Shown here piece by piece: positions 1 to 12,270 of a stretch of DNA of 64,000 nt. Each line of letters opens with the position of its first letter. Position 1 is the stretch's first letter. Source of the stretch: Moniliophthora roreri (Eukaryota > Basidiomycota > Agaricomycetes > Agaricales > Marasmiaceae); contig LATX02000046.1 of NCBI GenBank assembly GCA_001466705.2, positions 1 to 64,000 on the forward strand, read 5' to 3'. The notes beneath the pieces were generated by a model. That model saw nothing but the letters and a program-made list of their open reading frames with translations, was not told the origin of the DNA and ran no database searches. Made by a program: the position numbers and the translations under genes.

Positions 1-3
1 CAG

Positions 4-3000
4 ATGCATGTTGAAGAGTTCCTCGATATTGCGGCGGGGGATAGTGACAACAGTGAGCTCACAGATTTCGATATGGACATCGAGGATTATGAGTCCAGTG
101 TGTTCATGTTCAAATCTACTTACAACACCAACTAAGGATTCAGCAGACGACCTCCCTCAAATATGACAGAGTTCAAATTCATGAGGAGACTGATCTACAT
201 CTCTCCAACACCAAGACACCCAACCCCAAGAAGACAACCGAGTCGAATGTATCTTTGGTCACATTGTTAACAAACACACAGGTCCCAACTGTCTGACCTC
301 AGTGAGCTCGAGCTTCCAGTCTGATTTGTCCAAAGCCCAAACCTCATGCCAAATGGTTAGAGATTGGATCGTTGGTGCTATTCTTTGAGCACAGCACATC
401 TGGGATAAAGAAGATGCTCAGGAAATGGCCAGAGATACAATAGCATTACCTATATGCTCGTCGAAACGTTTGAGGATTACTAGCCTGCCTTTGCTGGTGG
501 TTCCTAGGCCTATCGGCAGACCAGCAGGCATGGAATGCGTCCTCACGAATCTTGGACGATTTATCAAGCCCCAAGGTTCCATTCATGACACCAAGAAACC
601 TCGACTCTTGAATCCACCGCCGTCAGGAAATCAGATTCTGCAGCAATGGGCTGCTTGGGAGCAAGATGTAGCCCTGGATAACTCTTTGGTTACTCATCGG
701 GAGCTAGCGCCAGGGGAATGGGTTCGTATTTGCGAACGTGGTATCTATCATAGTGATGTCGGTGTCATCCACAGTGCTACAAGCTCGCCATCTGGAGCAC
801 TGGGTTATGTTGTTCTTCTCATCCCCTGCCTTCCTTGCGAGAATGACAAGGCTTTGATTCAGGAGATTACTAAAGCCACCCCAACTCTCAGCATGAAACG
901 AAAGCACATGCGAGTATGACCAGAACCCCGTCTTTTTGACCCCTCCAAACACCCACAGGGCAAGGTCACAAAGATTGAGACTAACATGTTCAAGTATAAA
1001 TGCAGCGTTTATTCGTATGGCCTTTGTGTAAAATTCTTCCCAGAAACCTCGTTGGATTCTTGCTTGCCTTCTCTGTCTTCAAATCTCAGGCTGATGTTCA
1101 TTGAATCGCAGCATCCTTTCGTTGTCTTGGTGGACCTCCCATGTGTAGATCACTGGAGTTTTGAGGAGCGAGAAGTGGTGGTGGTGTGTGATGTGCCCAG
1201 TCTTGCTGGTGCTATTATCAGTGCTAATCGTGAGCAACAGTCATGCGTGGTTGAGTTTGGCGGAAATAGTGAGGACAACAAGTTAGTGCCTTACTCAGAG
1301 CTTCTCACTGTTCCAATGAGGAAGCTTGAGAAGGTGGTGAGGGTTGGAGATTACGTGAATGTAGTGGCTGGTATGAAGAAGGGTGAAGAGGGGCTGGTAA
1401 CAGAGAAGAATGGTACCAACCTTCACATTTTCCACATTGAACCCTCTCTATGCGAACTTGGTGAGCCCAGCAGTGCTGGAAACCAGAAAGGCAAATTATT
1501 TCGTGCTCAGAAACAGTCGGTGAGTGATTCCATATGGTAGATGTCAATAGCATACTCAGTGCTTTTTAGGATCTTGTTGTTCATATGAACTCAGTGAAAC
1601 TTGGCTCACCACCCTTCACATTGGACCATGGACCTTGGTTCAATGTCAGGGTGGTGGTGAACACTGTGAAAGGTGTTTCAACCTTCGAGAAGAAGCAGGA
1701 AAGGGTCAAGGTACATGTCAGAGACGCGTACTTGCACCAGTATCATGGACTTCACGGACAAGTCAAACATGTTCATCGCACTGGCCCTAACAAGTTGGGT
1801 GTATTTGTTTACATAGCTGTGTTGGATGCGACAACAGAGTTCGAGCCTCAGGACCTATTGGATGAAAAGTGAGTGAATTAATTCCTAATCCTATTTCAAA
1901 GCTCAGCACTGATATGATTGATTAGAACGAGAAAAACATTGCTTCTTGCCCGACCACTGCCTGATCAATATCGCCAATTCCATGTTGATCCTGAGCTCGA
2001 CAAGATGTACACTGGCTGACTGCCTTGGTTTGGCGTCTGTATAAGAATCACTGCCGGTAATTGCAAGGGTCATACAGGAGTTGTCTGCGATTTGCAGCGT
2101 GTCGAAGAATCCAGGTCTCATTGAATCAAAGTGCTCATAGAGCTGGCTTTGTTCGCTGCCCAGAGTGACATGCTTGAATGGGTCTTCATCAAGGATGTAC
2201 TGGTAGTGAAGACAGGGCAGCCTATCTATATTTTCTGGCCTGTTCCGATGAGCTCTATCTTTTACCCTTCCCCACAGGATCTTGTCCCATTGAGGCACCA
2301 ACTGCAGCAAGCTGTGGTTCCCGAGACCGGCGTGGCTGCAGCAAAAACGCAGCAGCAGCAGCTGGTAGACCCTTGGGATCCCTGGGATCCTCGTCAAAGA
2401 GAGCCTCCGTCGGCTGGAGTTTCTTTGTTTGATGGATCGATGTTGCCTTCTGAAAGCCTGCATCAAATTTTAGATTCAGCACCTCACGTATCATATGATG
2501 AACATCCTGAAGCCCTGCCAACTCCTTGAGCCATGGATTACGAGTACACTCTCCAACTTGATGATACCAACCTCTGGGATAGGGCTTTACTCTCAACAAC
2601 TGCACGGGTTTTCACAGGCGACGAATATGCTTCTCCACCTCCCATTCCGCTTCGTCTATCACCGTCACTGCCATCGCCTCCTCCTCTTCCTGTACCCACC
2701 GCCTCCTCTTTGCCTACAGTCTACCATTGGTGCCTTCATCCTAGCCTCATTAATAAGTTGGTTCAGGTCAAGTTTGCAGACTTGCCTAAACCGACTTTCC
2801 TTCAGACGACAAAACAACCAACAGGCGTGATCGTCCCTATGCAAAAAATGGGCTGCCTGTGGCAAGATGTTTCGCATTCCGAGGTGCAGAAATGCCCTGT
2901 GAGGTCATTCACCAATCAATCGCTCATGGTGATCATCAATGGCGAGGAAGAGCACATTGGCAAGTTGGTGCGAGGTATCTACTATTTTTTCAATGGCACA

Positions 3001-3279
3001 CGAGCCGAGGAGAGGAAGTGGTGGATAGTCATTACCGTCAACCTGAAGATGACATGGATGCCAGCTGAGGTGCCTGAGCTGCTCGACATTGACCCTGACA
3101 ATCTGGCACTCATGGACGAGACGTCAGAAGCCAAGGCCAATGCAAAGTTGACATTCAACACAATTCGGTCTGCAGTGAGGACACAACCTCCTGAGGTCAG
3201 ACGAGCTTACGATGAGGACAGTAGTGTTCTGTACTTTTGCTGGCAGCAGCTACAGATGTTATTAGGGAATTGGTCGTGA
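4..3279 (+). pseudogene. Spt5-like KOW-domain gene, decayed
   Basis: Resembles the Spt5-like transcription elongation proteins that are multiplied in Agaricomycetes. The opening about 45 codons are acidic (Asp/Glu/Ser-rich), as at the N-terminus of Spt5. KOW-type motifs follow: around 711-760 (GEWVRICERGIYHSDVGVI), 1339-1425 (VRVGDYVNVVAGMKKGEEG) and 1708-1800 (VHVRDAYLHQYHGLHGQV). Near 2366-2400 comes a Trp/Pro repeat of the DPWDPWDP type seen before the last domain in this family, and 2925-3040 holds a final KOW-like stretch. The pieces lie in different frames with stops between them; some junctions look like short introns (for example near 1515-1585) but others look like true breaks. The 5' end may lie before the window. 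Real Spt5 works with RNA polymerase II; this copy is probably a relic. Family call fairly sure, exon model not. Confidence 0.55.
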
Positions 3280-4056
3280 AACTGTCCTTCTTGGGAAAGA
3301 TCCTGTGTGCAGATGTCCAATGGTTGGTGTTTCAGTCTGTACTGTACTTTTTTTGGACATTGTCAAATGTTTTCTGCTCAATTACAATTCATTGCTAGCA
3401 TGGCATTGAAATTTTGGCTATAATTTGGATTGAAAACGAGGCGGAGTAGTTGGACAGAGGTGACAAATTCCACCTTCTCAAACTAACTAGAACACCACTA
3501 CCACCACGATGGACCAAACTCATCTTTACAGGATTTTTCAAAGCTTCAAAACTATGGACACACTAAAGAGGTGGGCATATACTAAAGGGTACATTCCGAA
3601 CACCCATGGTCAATGCTCTGCTCGTGTGGGGTTTTGCCTGGAGTATGTATTTCTCTTCGTTTCCCGCATTATATTACAACTGATGGCTTTGATTGTACAG
3701 CACTCTTGTCAAGAGTTGTACCAACCTTAAGGATGGGTTTACATACCTGGCTCATTTGTGTGAATCTGCCATGACTGCTTTCGCAGTCGTTGATGGGGAA
3801 GACTTGCCGCGTTGCAAGTGGTATGAGCATGGAGATCCTAGAATTCTTGCTGCTCTGTGGGACCTGGTGGAGATTCTGGGCTTTCAGAGACTCAAGGTAA
3901 GTAATATTCTAAAATCCTAGTTCACAATTAGCCTAACAGGCATTATAGGCTTCCGGTGATGCCGATGCGCTATTAGCGCAATGGAGTGCTAAAGGGCAGA
4001 TTGATGCAGTCATTTCATCTAGTGTTGTATTGCTAGCACTGGGTGCTCGAGTCGTA

Positions 4057-4568
4057 CTCTTTTCTTTTTTTGTAAGCATGGTCACTGATTAATCTTGGAA
4101 GCCATTTTCAGGACACCGAGTGCAAAGTGGACATCTTCGAAGCTGCTCAAATCGAACAGCTCGGGGGCATTGACCATGGAGGACTGGTACTGATCCTTCT
4201 ATTGAGTGGGATCATTTGTCCAGTGTCAACAACCAACAGGGTGGCCAAGGAAATGGGGAAAACTCACATTGGGCGCATGCTTTTGGAGAGGATGGATGCA
4301 TATTGGTGGAACAAGTCGAGATTGGATGACGAGTTCAATCGCTTCAACAACATAGTTGCCACCGTTCTGGAATTCAACGCTGAAGGGTATCTGAAAACTA
4401 AACACCCCAAGATTGCTCATTCCCTCACTGTGGTCTGGCCACACAGAGAGATATCGGAGTATCTGCATAACTCACCGGGAGATATGCTAGACTCTATCTA
4501 TCCCTCACTGCATGGCGACTACAATGTCGTGGACGTATTGCGGCTTAGGCTTTGGGGAAACCGTCATA
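4057..4568 (+). repeat. 512-bp direct duplication, copy 1
   Basis: Identical, as far as can be read, to 5937-6448 (offset 1880). It ends exactly at the N at 4569. It contains the end of one XPG-like exon, an intron and the next exon. See the finding on unmerged contigs. Confidence 0.9.
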
Positions 4569-4569
4569 N
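4569..4569. other. Single-N assembly gap
   Basis: One N between the XPG-like exon and a gypsy pol fragment. Sequence left of it recurs right of the gypsy LTR, so it marks a contig join rather than one unread base. Confidence 0.8.
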
Positions 4570-4908
4570 GTCACCTACTGGTTGAAGTTGCCACACCAAT
4601 GGAAGATTCACCCTGTTTTCCATGCCGCCCTTCTCACCCCATTCAAAGAAACTGAAGCTCATGGACCCAGCTTTACGGAACCACCCCCGGACCTGATAGA
4701 AGGGTTCAAAGAATACGAGGTAGAAGCTATTATGGGACACAGACCCAAGAAATAACCTCGAGAATTCCTTGTGTCATACACAGGGTACGACTCGTCACAC
4801 AATTGATGGATTAGGACAGAAGGGATGGTCAACTGCTTGGACATTTACAAGGAATATATAAAGAAACATAAGTTGAAACCGAAGGACCCCATCCCTCTTG
4901 AAACCTAA
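4570..4908 (+). pseudogene. gypsy pol C-terminus with chromodomain-like tail
   Basis: Starts inside the integrase C-terminal region with the hallmark 'LPHQWKIHPVFHAALLTPF', the conserved segment before the chromodomain of fungal chromoviruses. A chromodomain-like stretch follows (RPKK, then REFLVSYTGYDSSHN, cf. YLVKWKGY..S..TWEP), interrupted by an in-frame TAA at 4753-4755 and a TGA near 4805. The frame continues to a TAA at 4906-4908. Chromodomains of such integrases bind histone marks and direct insertion into heterochromatin. Here the protein is truncated at its 5' side by the assembly gap and carries two stops, so it is inactive. Confidence 0.7.
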
Positions 4909-4914
4909 AACACA

Positions 4915-5442
4915 ATGTCCAACACTGCTACGCCAAATCAACGCTCATCCCTTCCACACCGCCTTAACGAAGACAACTTATGCACCTATGCACCGATTCC
5001 CGTTCACGCAATTTCCATCTCTTCGTTTCACAACCCCTCTCTTTTGACGAGACTGACCACAATCAACCATCGTTTTGAGATATGGGATCCTCCCAAGATC
5101 ACTGAAGATGTCGACTATCGTGCTGAAGCCCCAGAGTCATGCGAAGCGCCCTGCTGCTACACTCCGAAGACCGGAGATCAAAGACCAGTAGGCATGCTGA
5201 AATGCTGCCATCTGGACATCATCAACAAATTCATCGAATATTATGTTTGCAGGCAATGTTATGGTCTGAAACATTGATTCTGTGGGATGGAAGTTGAGGA
5301 ACGATGGAAGTTCAAAGAACCATGGCCAAAGAATGAAAAGAAAAGTGAATGGAAGATTGAAAACCTCGACACCAAACCGTGGGGACCGTGTTGGGACGAG
5401 AATCCATGGGAAACGGATTGGTGGAAGAACGCAGATCAATAG
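4915..5442 (+). pseudogene. Accessory ORF between gypsy pol and 3' LTR
   Basis: An ATG frame begins 7 bp after the pol stop and runs 120 codons to a TGA at 5275-5277. The same frame then continues for about 54 more codons to TAG at 5440-5442, and that tail is clearly coding-like: acidic and very Trp-rich (WKF, PWP, PWGP, PWETDWW). The first part holds a Cys-rich patch (CEAPCCYTP, KCCHLD, CRQCY). I do not recognise the protein. Its position downstream of pol and inside the element suggests an element-encoded extra protein broken by one TGA. Confidence 0.45.
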
Positions 5443-5528
5443 GCAGAATGGGGAACGATAAAGCCGAAGAGCGATCAGGGTGATTGATTGATGGCATCAC
5501 TGGAGTTCTGCCCTTGAAACGGGGGTAA

Positions 5529-5926
5529 TGTTACGGCTACGCTGGTACCACGGGACTATACAATGGCTTCTTATCGTCTGTCTTAGGCAGAGTCTTTTCT
5601 TTTCTCACCTTGTCCTTCTGTGAACAGTTATTTAGATATTCCTGTCACTTCTCCCTGTGAACAATTACTCAGATTCTTTTATGTTCTCTCAGTTTCTTTT
5701 AGTTTCCCTATTTGATCGTCGTTGTCTTGTATTTAAGTACTCAAGCTAAGACTCTAAGTCTTCAGCTTGACCTAGTTAATTTATACTCATGTCAACACCT
5801 CATCTGAAGGAACTCTGAACTTTAGCATCTGCTAAACGAACTCTAACTTGAACTTGTGAACTATTAACGAAGGGTCTTACCTTTCCGAAGTAGTTGAGTT
5901 AGCGTTGCTGCACAAGTAACGTAACA
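5529..5926 (+). repeat. gypsy 3' LTR
   Basis: 398 bp beginning TGTTACGG and ending CGTAACA, so the ends form the inverted repeat TGTTACG/CGTAACA. It follows a purine tract and encloses no coding sequence. No second copy is present because the left part of the element is absent. Confidence 0.75.
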
Positions 5927-5936
5927 GCGGTGCGTT

Positions 5937-6448
5937 CTCTTTTCTTTTTTTGTAAGCATGGTCACTGATTAATCTTGGAAGCCATTTTCAGGACACCGAG
6001 TGCAAAGTGGACATCTTCGAAGCTGCTCAAATCGAACAGCTCGGGGGCATTGACCATGGAGGACTGGTACTGATCCTTCTATTGAGTGGGATCATTTGTC
6101 CAGTGTCAACAACCAACAGGGTGGCCAAGGAAATGGGGAAAACTCACATTGGGCGCATGCTTTTGGAGAGGATGGATGCATATTGGTGGAACAAGTCGAG
6201 ATTGGATGACGAGTTCAATCGCTTCAACAACATAGTTGCCACCGTTCTGGAATTCAACGCTGAAGGGTATCTGAAAACTAAACACCCCAAGATTGCTCAT
6301 TCCCTCACTGTGGTCTGGCCACACAGAGAGATATCGGAGTATCTGCATAACTCACCGGGAGATATGCTAGACTCTATCTATCCCTCACTGCATGGCGACT
6401 ACAATGTCGTGGACGTATTGCGGCTTAGGCTTTGGGGAAACCGTCATA
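5937..6448 (+). repeat. 512-bp direct duplication, copy 2
   Basis: Same sequence as 4057-4568, but preceded by the gypsy LTR and followed by the rest of the XPG-like gene without a gap. Confidence 0.9.
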
Positions 6449-6626
6449 TGGGATGGGAGTATATGGATTCAGTCAGTCTCTATCGAGACTGTGGTTGTAG
6501 CATTTGGCAGGCGATTGTAGGTAGTATCATTCATTCGGTGAGTTAGTGCTTTTATTTGAGAAAATAGATACTGAATTATTCTCAGCCTGTCGCATCATTT
6601 GATCCAGACCTCAACGTCATCAAATC

Positions 6627-6627
6627 N
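6627..6627. other. Single-N assembly gap
   Basis: Lies within the 3' exons of the XPG-like relic; no flanking duplication is visible. Confidence 0.6.
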
Positions 6628-7139
6628 ATTCCTCAGAGCGCAAATATTGTCTGAAGTAAAGGGCCGCAGGAGTAAGGATGGTACCTTATCAACGCGGGTG
6701 ACATTCTCCTTGGATGGGATCGCTGAAGTCGGTAGGCTTCCTCTTGAAGGTAGAATTGTTATGTTGCATGTTCCAGAAGATGTCCTTGATATTATGAAGA
6801 TGCAGGTGTGTATCATGTTTTATATAACACTGTTTCTTTCTCACCGTGTAAATCAAGAACAACGTCAAATGCCGCGAGCGTGAAGATAATACGCCTGCGG
6901 ATAGTGAAACTGTGACGTTAGCCTCAGTCGATGAAATGGAGGTGATGGGAATGCTCCAGGGCTTATGAATGAACATCCAATGGCTGTAACAACTACTTGA
7001 CTGACTGTAAGATACAAATCAGATGCTGCAAAGATAATGCACAATAAGAGTGCTATGGTATGAATGAACTCATCTATTGTACAAAGATCAGACCTAAAGG
7101 TATTATGTCTTGCTGAAAAAAAAGACTCCTGAAGTTGAC

Positions 7140-8667
7140 GCTGATTCAAGGAGTGAATTCCTTCAGGTACTCAAGAAGACCAGATGCCCCACGTTCTGCC
7201 TTATCTCTAGGCACACTATCCAGTACATTCTCACCATATTGCTGAATGTAGCGGTACCTGTCCTCAGTGGAGGTGAACCAGCTATGTCCACAACCAAGAG
7301 CAGTGATCACGTCGCCACGGCCAATCTTATGCTGACAGGGATTTTGTCAGCAGCAACATACAAAGATTGGAATAAGAGGGTGTACCTTGAAACCAGGTGG
7401 TTGTTCGTTATTGCATTCTTTTATTGCTGTGACAGCGAACCTCCATTGATCATAGACTTGTTTAGGTGGTAGAGTCTTGCCTCATTTATTCTGGAAGTCC
7501 TGCCATCCCATTGTTTGCTGCAGCTTCTGTCTAACCCAATTAATGTTTTCTGGCTTCTCTCCTCTTCCGTTCTGCTTTCCCTTTCTGGAACCTTCGATGC
7601 TAGTGTTCTAGATAGTAGATAGCGGGTAAGTACCAGATGAGCTTAGTACAATTGATACTCACTGCAGTCACATCCAGATATATCGGTGTGAGGTCTGCAA
7701 GATCGCTATTGTTGGCGTTTGCCAGAAGGTAAGGTGGGTCATATTCTAACTGTTCAGGATGCTCAGGATTGAATCCCTTGCAGAACTTAATCTCCCAATT
7801 CGCCTTCTCATCATTGCGGAAAGTTAGTATCATGGAAGAATTGCCTGATAATTTTTAGGGAAGGCTGTCTACATTATTTAAGAAATAGAGTCTCACCGAG
7901 TATTGCAGCATTACTCTTCTGCAACTGAATCATGAGTTCCTTGGCAGCGATCAATCCCTTGCCATTCTGCCAATTGTTGTGAACAATNTAAGGATTGTAG
8001 TTCACTGCTTATGCGATAAGTTGCTGCTGCGGAAGTAACAAGGCTACTTGCTGGCTGTTGAATGGATTGTAGGAGTTGGGACTGCAGGGAATGGTAAGTA
8101 ACTTGCATGAATTCAAATCATCCCAGTCACTCACAAGTTCTCGTGGATCCATACTAGCAGTGATACCAGGGAGCGGCCCTGTACTAGCATCAGAACAAGC
8201 AATAGCCATGTTAAGAATGGCTGGAGGTACATTGCTGACAGTGGTAGGTGTAGTGTGAGGATTGACATTAGCTGGTGGAAAGATGGAAGGTGATCCAAAG
8301 GTTTGGCTGGGCATTGTGGGGAGCTGGCTTGCGGTCTTGCTTCAGTTCCTGTTTGCACTGTTGCTCTGCCCATGGATGCTCTTCCATGGTGTACTGGTGA
8401 GGAAGCCATTCTTTCGGTCGAGGACATGCTGAATTAAAACTTCCTTCTTTTGGTGTGCAATCACTTTGTGTTCAGCACTGCAGATACTGGCAGGCCATGT
8501 TTCTCGTCGTGTTAGGATGAGCTTGACAAGCTGAGGCTTTGTCTGCTTTCTGAAAGAGAGGTGAGAGATAGTTTACGCCTCAGGTTTAATGTGTAAAGGA
8601 ATCACTCAATGTCTTCCCATTCATAGGCACGAGGTGTCGAAGAGACTTGTTCGCTACTGCTGTTCAT
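7140..8667 (-). pseudogene. Unrecognised Agaricomycete-type gene, broken
   Basis: Read on the minus strand, several coding-like blocks follow each other: an ATG at 8667, a basic block around 8535-8430 (KPQLVKLILTRRETWPASI, resembling SAP-type helices), a Thr/Pro/Ser-rich stretch (about 8330-8010), 'MILTFRNDEKANWEIKFCKG' (7833 downward), 'TLPPKQVYDQWRFAVTAIKE' (about 7476 downward) and, after a GT-AG intron, 'IGRGDVITALGCGHSWFTST' down to about 7150. An in-frame TGA at 7484-7482 sits where a CGA Arg codon would fit (K-stop-GK). An N at 7988 interrupts it. I cannot name a family; the conserved-looking blocks and introns argue that it was a real gene. Confidence 0.4.
7988..7988. other. Single-N assembly gap
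   Basis: Inside the unknown minus-strand gene; flanks are not duplicated. Confidence 0.6.
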
Positions 8668-9600
8668 GGTGCTTGGTTAATGGGAGACGAAGAAGAGAAG
8701 AGCAAAAGTGGGATATGATTGGTTCTTGACATTTATGCCTGTGCAGTCAATTTGTTTAGATGCAGATTGGACACATGTACAATACAGTTGGACAAGTGTA
8801 ACATCTTTCCTCTGCATCGATCGGACGGGTTGCTTTCTCTCGATCGTGGATGTGAACGATGTCCGGAGGACAAATGTCCACTCTGGGACTCTGCCTGCAT
8901 GTTTGAAGCTGCACGGAATGTTCCAACTAGTAGAAATAGACTAGAGCCAGCTCCATTCTGTGCTCTCAAGGCATCAGAGAATTTTTTTTGCAATTAGAAG
9001 GTGAAGGTAGCCTCAGTTTCATTCATGACTCGAGCCAGACATTCACACAGTGTCCAGAGACACATTTCGCTTTCTGTACAGAGTGCTTCTGCACTATTTC
9101 TATTCTGAGGCATTGTTTCTGTTTAGGGCTATGTACAGCAAACTGTACAGAGCTCGAGTACCCATAGGTCCCTCGAGCTCATTGTGCCACCAGACAGACC
9201 AGACAGATCGGACCGAGTGGGACAGGTGTCGAGAGAGGGTACAGGGTATGCATGTGATGGTACCCACGCACGAGGGTATGTTGACACTGTTGATACATAC
9301 AACTATACTATGAATAAGTTTTTGCATTGAAAAAGCAGAGAGCCACCAGAGTGGAGCTGCTCACCTATAAATGGCTCCAGAGCCAGAGCTGGATGGGTGC
9401 TCCACGAGCGAGCTGGGAGCAAGCTGAGCTGAGCTGTTGGCAGCCCTATGTAGACTGATACACTAAAGAGCAGAGCATAAAAGTCTAAAAAATGTCATTC
9501 TCTATCTCTAAGACTAGATTGAAAACAAGAGATGTACACCATGCCATCAATGGGTCACAGTTGTCAGCAAGAGGAGTCGGGACAGTAGCGCTCATTTAGC
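8668..9600. other. No gene; GAGCT/GGAGC-rich patch
   Basis: No convincing coding sequence. Around 9170-9250 is a run of CAGACAGACC-type short repeats, and 9349-9440 is dense in GAGC/GCTC words that can fold on themselves. A TATAAAT lies at about 9366. Confidence 0.4.
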
Positions 9601-9804
9601 ACCCACTGACCTATTCAACCTGTGAACCATTTTGTACTGCTTTTTTTTGCTGGTTCATTGGGTGTGCATGGTCATCCCGTCCATGGTAGCTCTGACCCTG
9701 GGATTCTCTCAACAGAATGGTGATTGGTGTCAATTGTATGATGGCACCTGTCGCCTGTTGGGAATGGGCAGGGTGCATATGCCTATAAGTCAATGAAGGC
9801 TTAC

Positions 9805-9954
9805 CATAGACAAAATACACAACCTGGTATTTATATTAGTTAAGCCTAGTGAATTATAGGAAAATAGCAGACTTACTGGCAAGCTGGCAATTGGAACAAT
9901 AACAATTCATTGAACAGAAAAGAAGGGAGCAAACTCTTCAGGGATTGTCGACAT
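9805..9954 (-). pseudogene. 5' fragment of the multi-pass membrane protein family
   Basis: On the minus strand an ATG at 9954 opens 'MSTIPEEFAPFFSVQ', then TGA, then 'IVIVPIASLP', an intron, and 'VVYFVYG' ending at a GT donor (9804). The same order and the same intron position occur in the copies at 15.04 kb and 45.8 kb (IPEVLAPYLSVQ..., then YFVYG). The TGA replaces the residue after VQ. No later exon of the family could be traced downstream, so this is a 5' relic. Confidence 0.55.
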
Positions 9955-11560
9955 CACTGGAACTGCAAAGGAGAATGTGTTGATGTGGGCCTCTAAACCA
10001 TTTTGTACTTTTAGCTGATCAGTAGCTTGATGATGCATCATCTCCAATTTTGAACTCACCTTGGGAATCATGGGAATAGCTATGCAAAGAGCATCCTTCC
10101 AGATGCTCCATAGTAGAAAAGATTGGCTGTTGATAACTGAAATATATCACTGAGAATTAGGAGCACAAAAGAGGAAAAATGCTAGTGACAGCAGATAAAC
10201 CTATAAATAAAGGGAATACTATGAGACAATGACGCCTGCTGTGGGAACAACATATCGTGATATATAGGTTGTGAAACAGCACAAAGATAGATTCAGTGCG
10301 AGCTGAACACAGGAAAGCAGCGATCAGTTTAGAGGGAAAGATAAGGGATGAGAAAGACACACCAACTTCAGGCAAAAAAGGTTCTTGAACAACTTGGTGG
10401 AGTGATGGGATGGCAATACCAGACAGAGAGAGAATGAAGGCCAAGAGCCATCGACTCCATGGAGACGATTACTCTCCTGTTGAGCACGAGATATCATAAG
10501 TCTGCATGAGCAGTGAATTGTACCAACAATCTGAATGGCTTAGGAGCAGACCATCAAGACTTGAATCTTCTTGGCCATCATTAGAACCCGAAATTCAAAG
10601 ACTGATATACTGCAATGTGTGGCAAAAGTAGACAGCTTCATCAGTAGTTAATGGTTCCAACTTCTCTGCAAAATACTTGCATTGGCCCGCATCCTCAAGT
10701 TGATCTTCACAGAGAATTATTGGGCCAAAAAGACTACTCATCAGGCAAATGGGGATAAAGGACTAACTAGTGTTGAGTGATCAAAGCGAGTGGACAATTG
10801 TAGATAACATACCATGACACCATTACAGTAAAGACATTAGAGCTGGTGTCTACACTAGGTTTTTAGCTAGGTACTCAGAGCAAACTTCACAAGTGAAATC
10901 AAGAAGATTCTGCTCTTGAGGACACTGTGGGATCCTGCTTTGAATAGTTGAAGCTAAAGAAAGAGACACTCACAACATGCAGTCCCAAGTCTGCTAATGC
11001 CAGACCCTGGCTGCCTCCATCACGTTACTAGTTGCTACATGGCATGCTTGCCCTTAGACCTATTACTCATCTGTATCATCCTTTTTTTTGCATAAAAGGT
11101 CACTCCAGGAGATGGGCATTGGATTTGGGTGGATAGGTACAAATAACGGTTCATTTTCTGCTACTACTGATGCTAACTGTACACCAGACATCATTGCCAG
11201 GCTCATTGCATTCTTCCATATTGACAAGCACCCAAGGAGCAGGTGGATCTCTTGTAAACAACTTAGCTACTACTATGTTCTGGGATCCTGGAGGTTGCAA
11301 GAAATAGAGAGCAGGGATCCTGTTTGTGTGAGTCACATTTAGGTTTCACTTTTAAGGAATAAGAATGCTAACAATGATTCATAGGAGCTGAAATCGGTTT
11401 CACTCAAAGCGCAATGTCATCATAGACAGCATTGTTCTGTCAGAGAAAGGCGTCTGAACCATACATTATATGAGAGGCAATAATATCAGTGCATCCTCTC
11501 TTCCTCCCACTCAAAGTACACATCTAATATAGACACAGGCACACAAACGCCCTGTTTGAG
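9955..11560. other. No gene recognised
   Basis: Short frames only, with no conserved motif on either strand. Sequence is CpG-poor. Confidence 0.4.
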
Positions 11561-11589
11561 CCCACCCATGCTTAAACATATCACTCCTG

Positions 11590-12270
11590 TGTATGAGAAG
11601 ATTGGTCTTCTTCATGCAGCAGTTGATATGACTGGTTGTTCTCCTCCAGGCTTATGCTTGTCATTGGAATGTGACAGAATTGTTTCACCTCTCTCCCATT
11701 TGAAGAAGACTTGAAAAAATGTGTCATTAACTGCTTGTACACACATAGTGAGCTCCAAGAAGCCCAAGCCATTCATGGGATCCCCTTGGCTGACATGGGC
11801 AAGACATTCAGGAAGACTCGCTGTTCTGAAGGATCAAGACGTACACGCCTATAAACGTGCCCATTAATCTCTTCTTTTGTTGATTTTGATGTTGATTCAT
11901 TAATTTCTTGGTAGGAACAATCAGCAGAGTCAGGGAAGAGATATGCAAGCAAACAATTTGTTGTCATTCAGATACTTCTCAAAGGGTGCCTTGGACACAA
12001 TTCATGTGAGTATTTGGACACTGCAGTACCTCTGCCTTTTGGTCCAACAATGTTGATGCCATAGAATAACATTATGTAGGCCAGGCAGTCCAGTTAGCAC
12101 ATGTAAAGCTATATGAGTTTCCATTGACAGGTCTCTGAGCATTGACAAGAGGCTAACTGGCTTTGACTCAGTTTGGTGAAGATCTTGAAAGGATGATAGG
12201 AACAGAAAGGAGGTGTAGGAACAATCCATCGCCGAACTGTCCAGGATATTGCAACTCACCAGTTTGTGCT
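11590..12270 (-). pseudogene. Coding-like minus-strand blocks, unidentified
   Basis: Two adjacent minus-strand blocks look protein-coding: about 11967-11773 (hydrophilic, with HVYRRVRLDPSEQRVFLNVL) and, one frame over, about 11768-11600 (MNGLGFLELTMCVQAVNDTF, then FFKWERGETIL). They join if one frameshift near 11770 is allowed. A weaker block lies at 12259-12002. No family recognised; may be a decayed gene. Confidence 0.25.

Larger units (their letters stand above)
4570..5926 (+). mobile_element. Ty3/gypsy retrotransposon, 3' part (chromovirus-like)
   Basis: Only the 3' end of the element is present: the end of pol, a downstream accessory frame (4915-5442), a purine-rich tract with GGGGG just before the LTR (about 5512-5528) and one LTR (5529-5926). 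The 5' LTR, gag, protease, RT and most of integrase are missing because the sequence starts at the N at 4569. The layout matches chromodomain-bearing gypsy elements of fungi. The right flank is the XPG-like gene relic. Confidence 0.8.
3509..6968 (+). pseudogene. XPG/GEN1-like nuclease paralog, active site lost
   Basis: Exons along the strand follow the XPG fold: a 'DGEDLPRCKW' segment (about 3792-3825, cf. the DGP-x-RP-x-KR loop), 'LGFQRLKASGDADALLAQW' with an intron near 3896-3948 (cf. GF..APGEAEAELA), 'GQIDAVISSSVVLLALGA', then after an intron at 4073-4112 'GGLVLILLLSG' and the 'EGYLKTKHPKIA' region. Further exons run through 6640-6790, a GT-AG intron near 6805-6855 and a tail ending TGA at 6966-6968. 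The acidic residues of the XPG active site are mostly replaced: GEAEAE has become GDADAL, SDD has become SSS, and GGDY is absent. So this is a dead or redirected paralog of the gene at 22.1-24.0 kb. The assembly repeats the 4057-4568 exon at 5937-6448 around a gypsy fragment, and N characters sit at 4569 and 6627. Confidence 0.5.
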
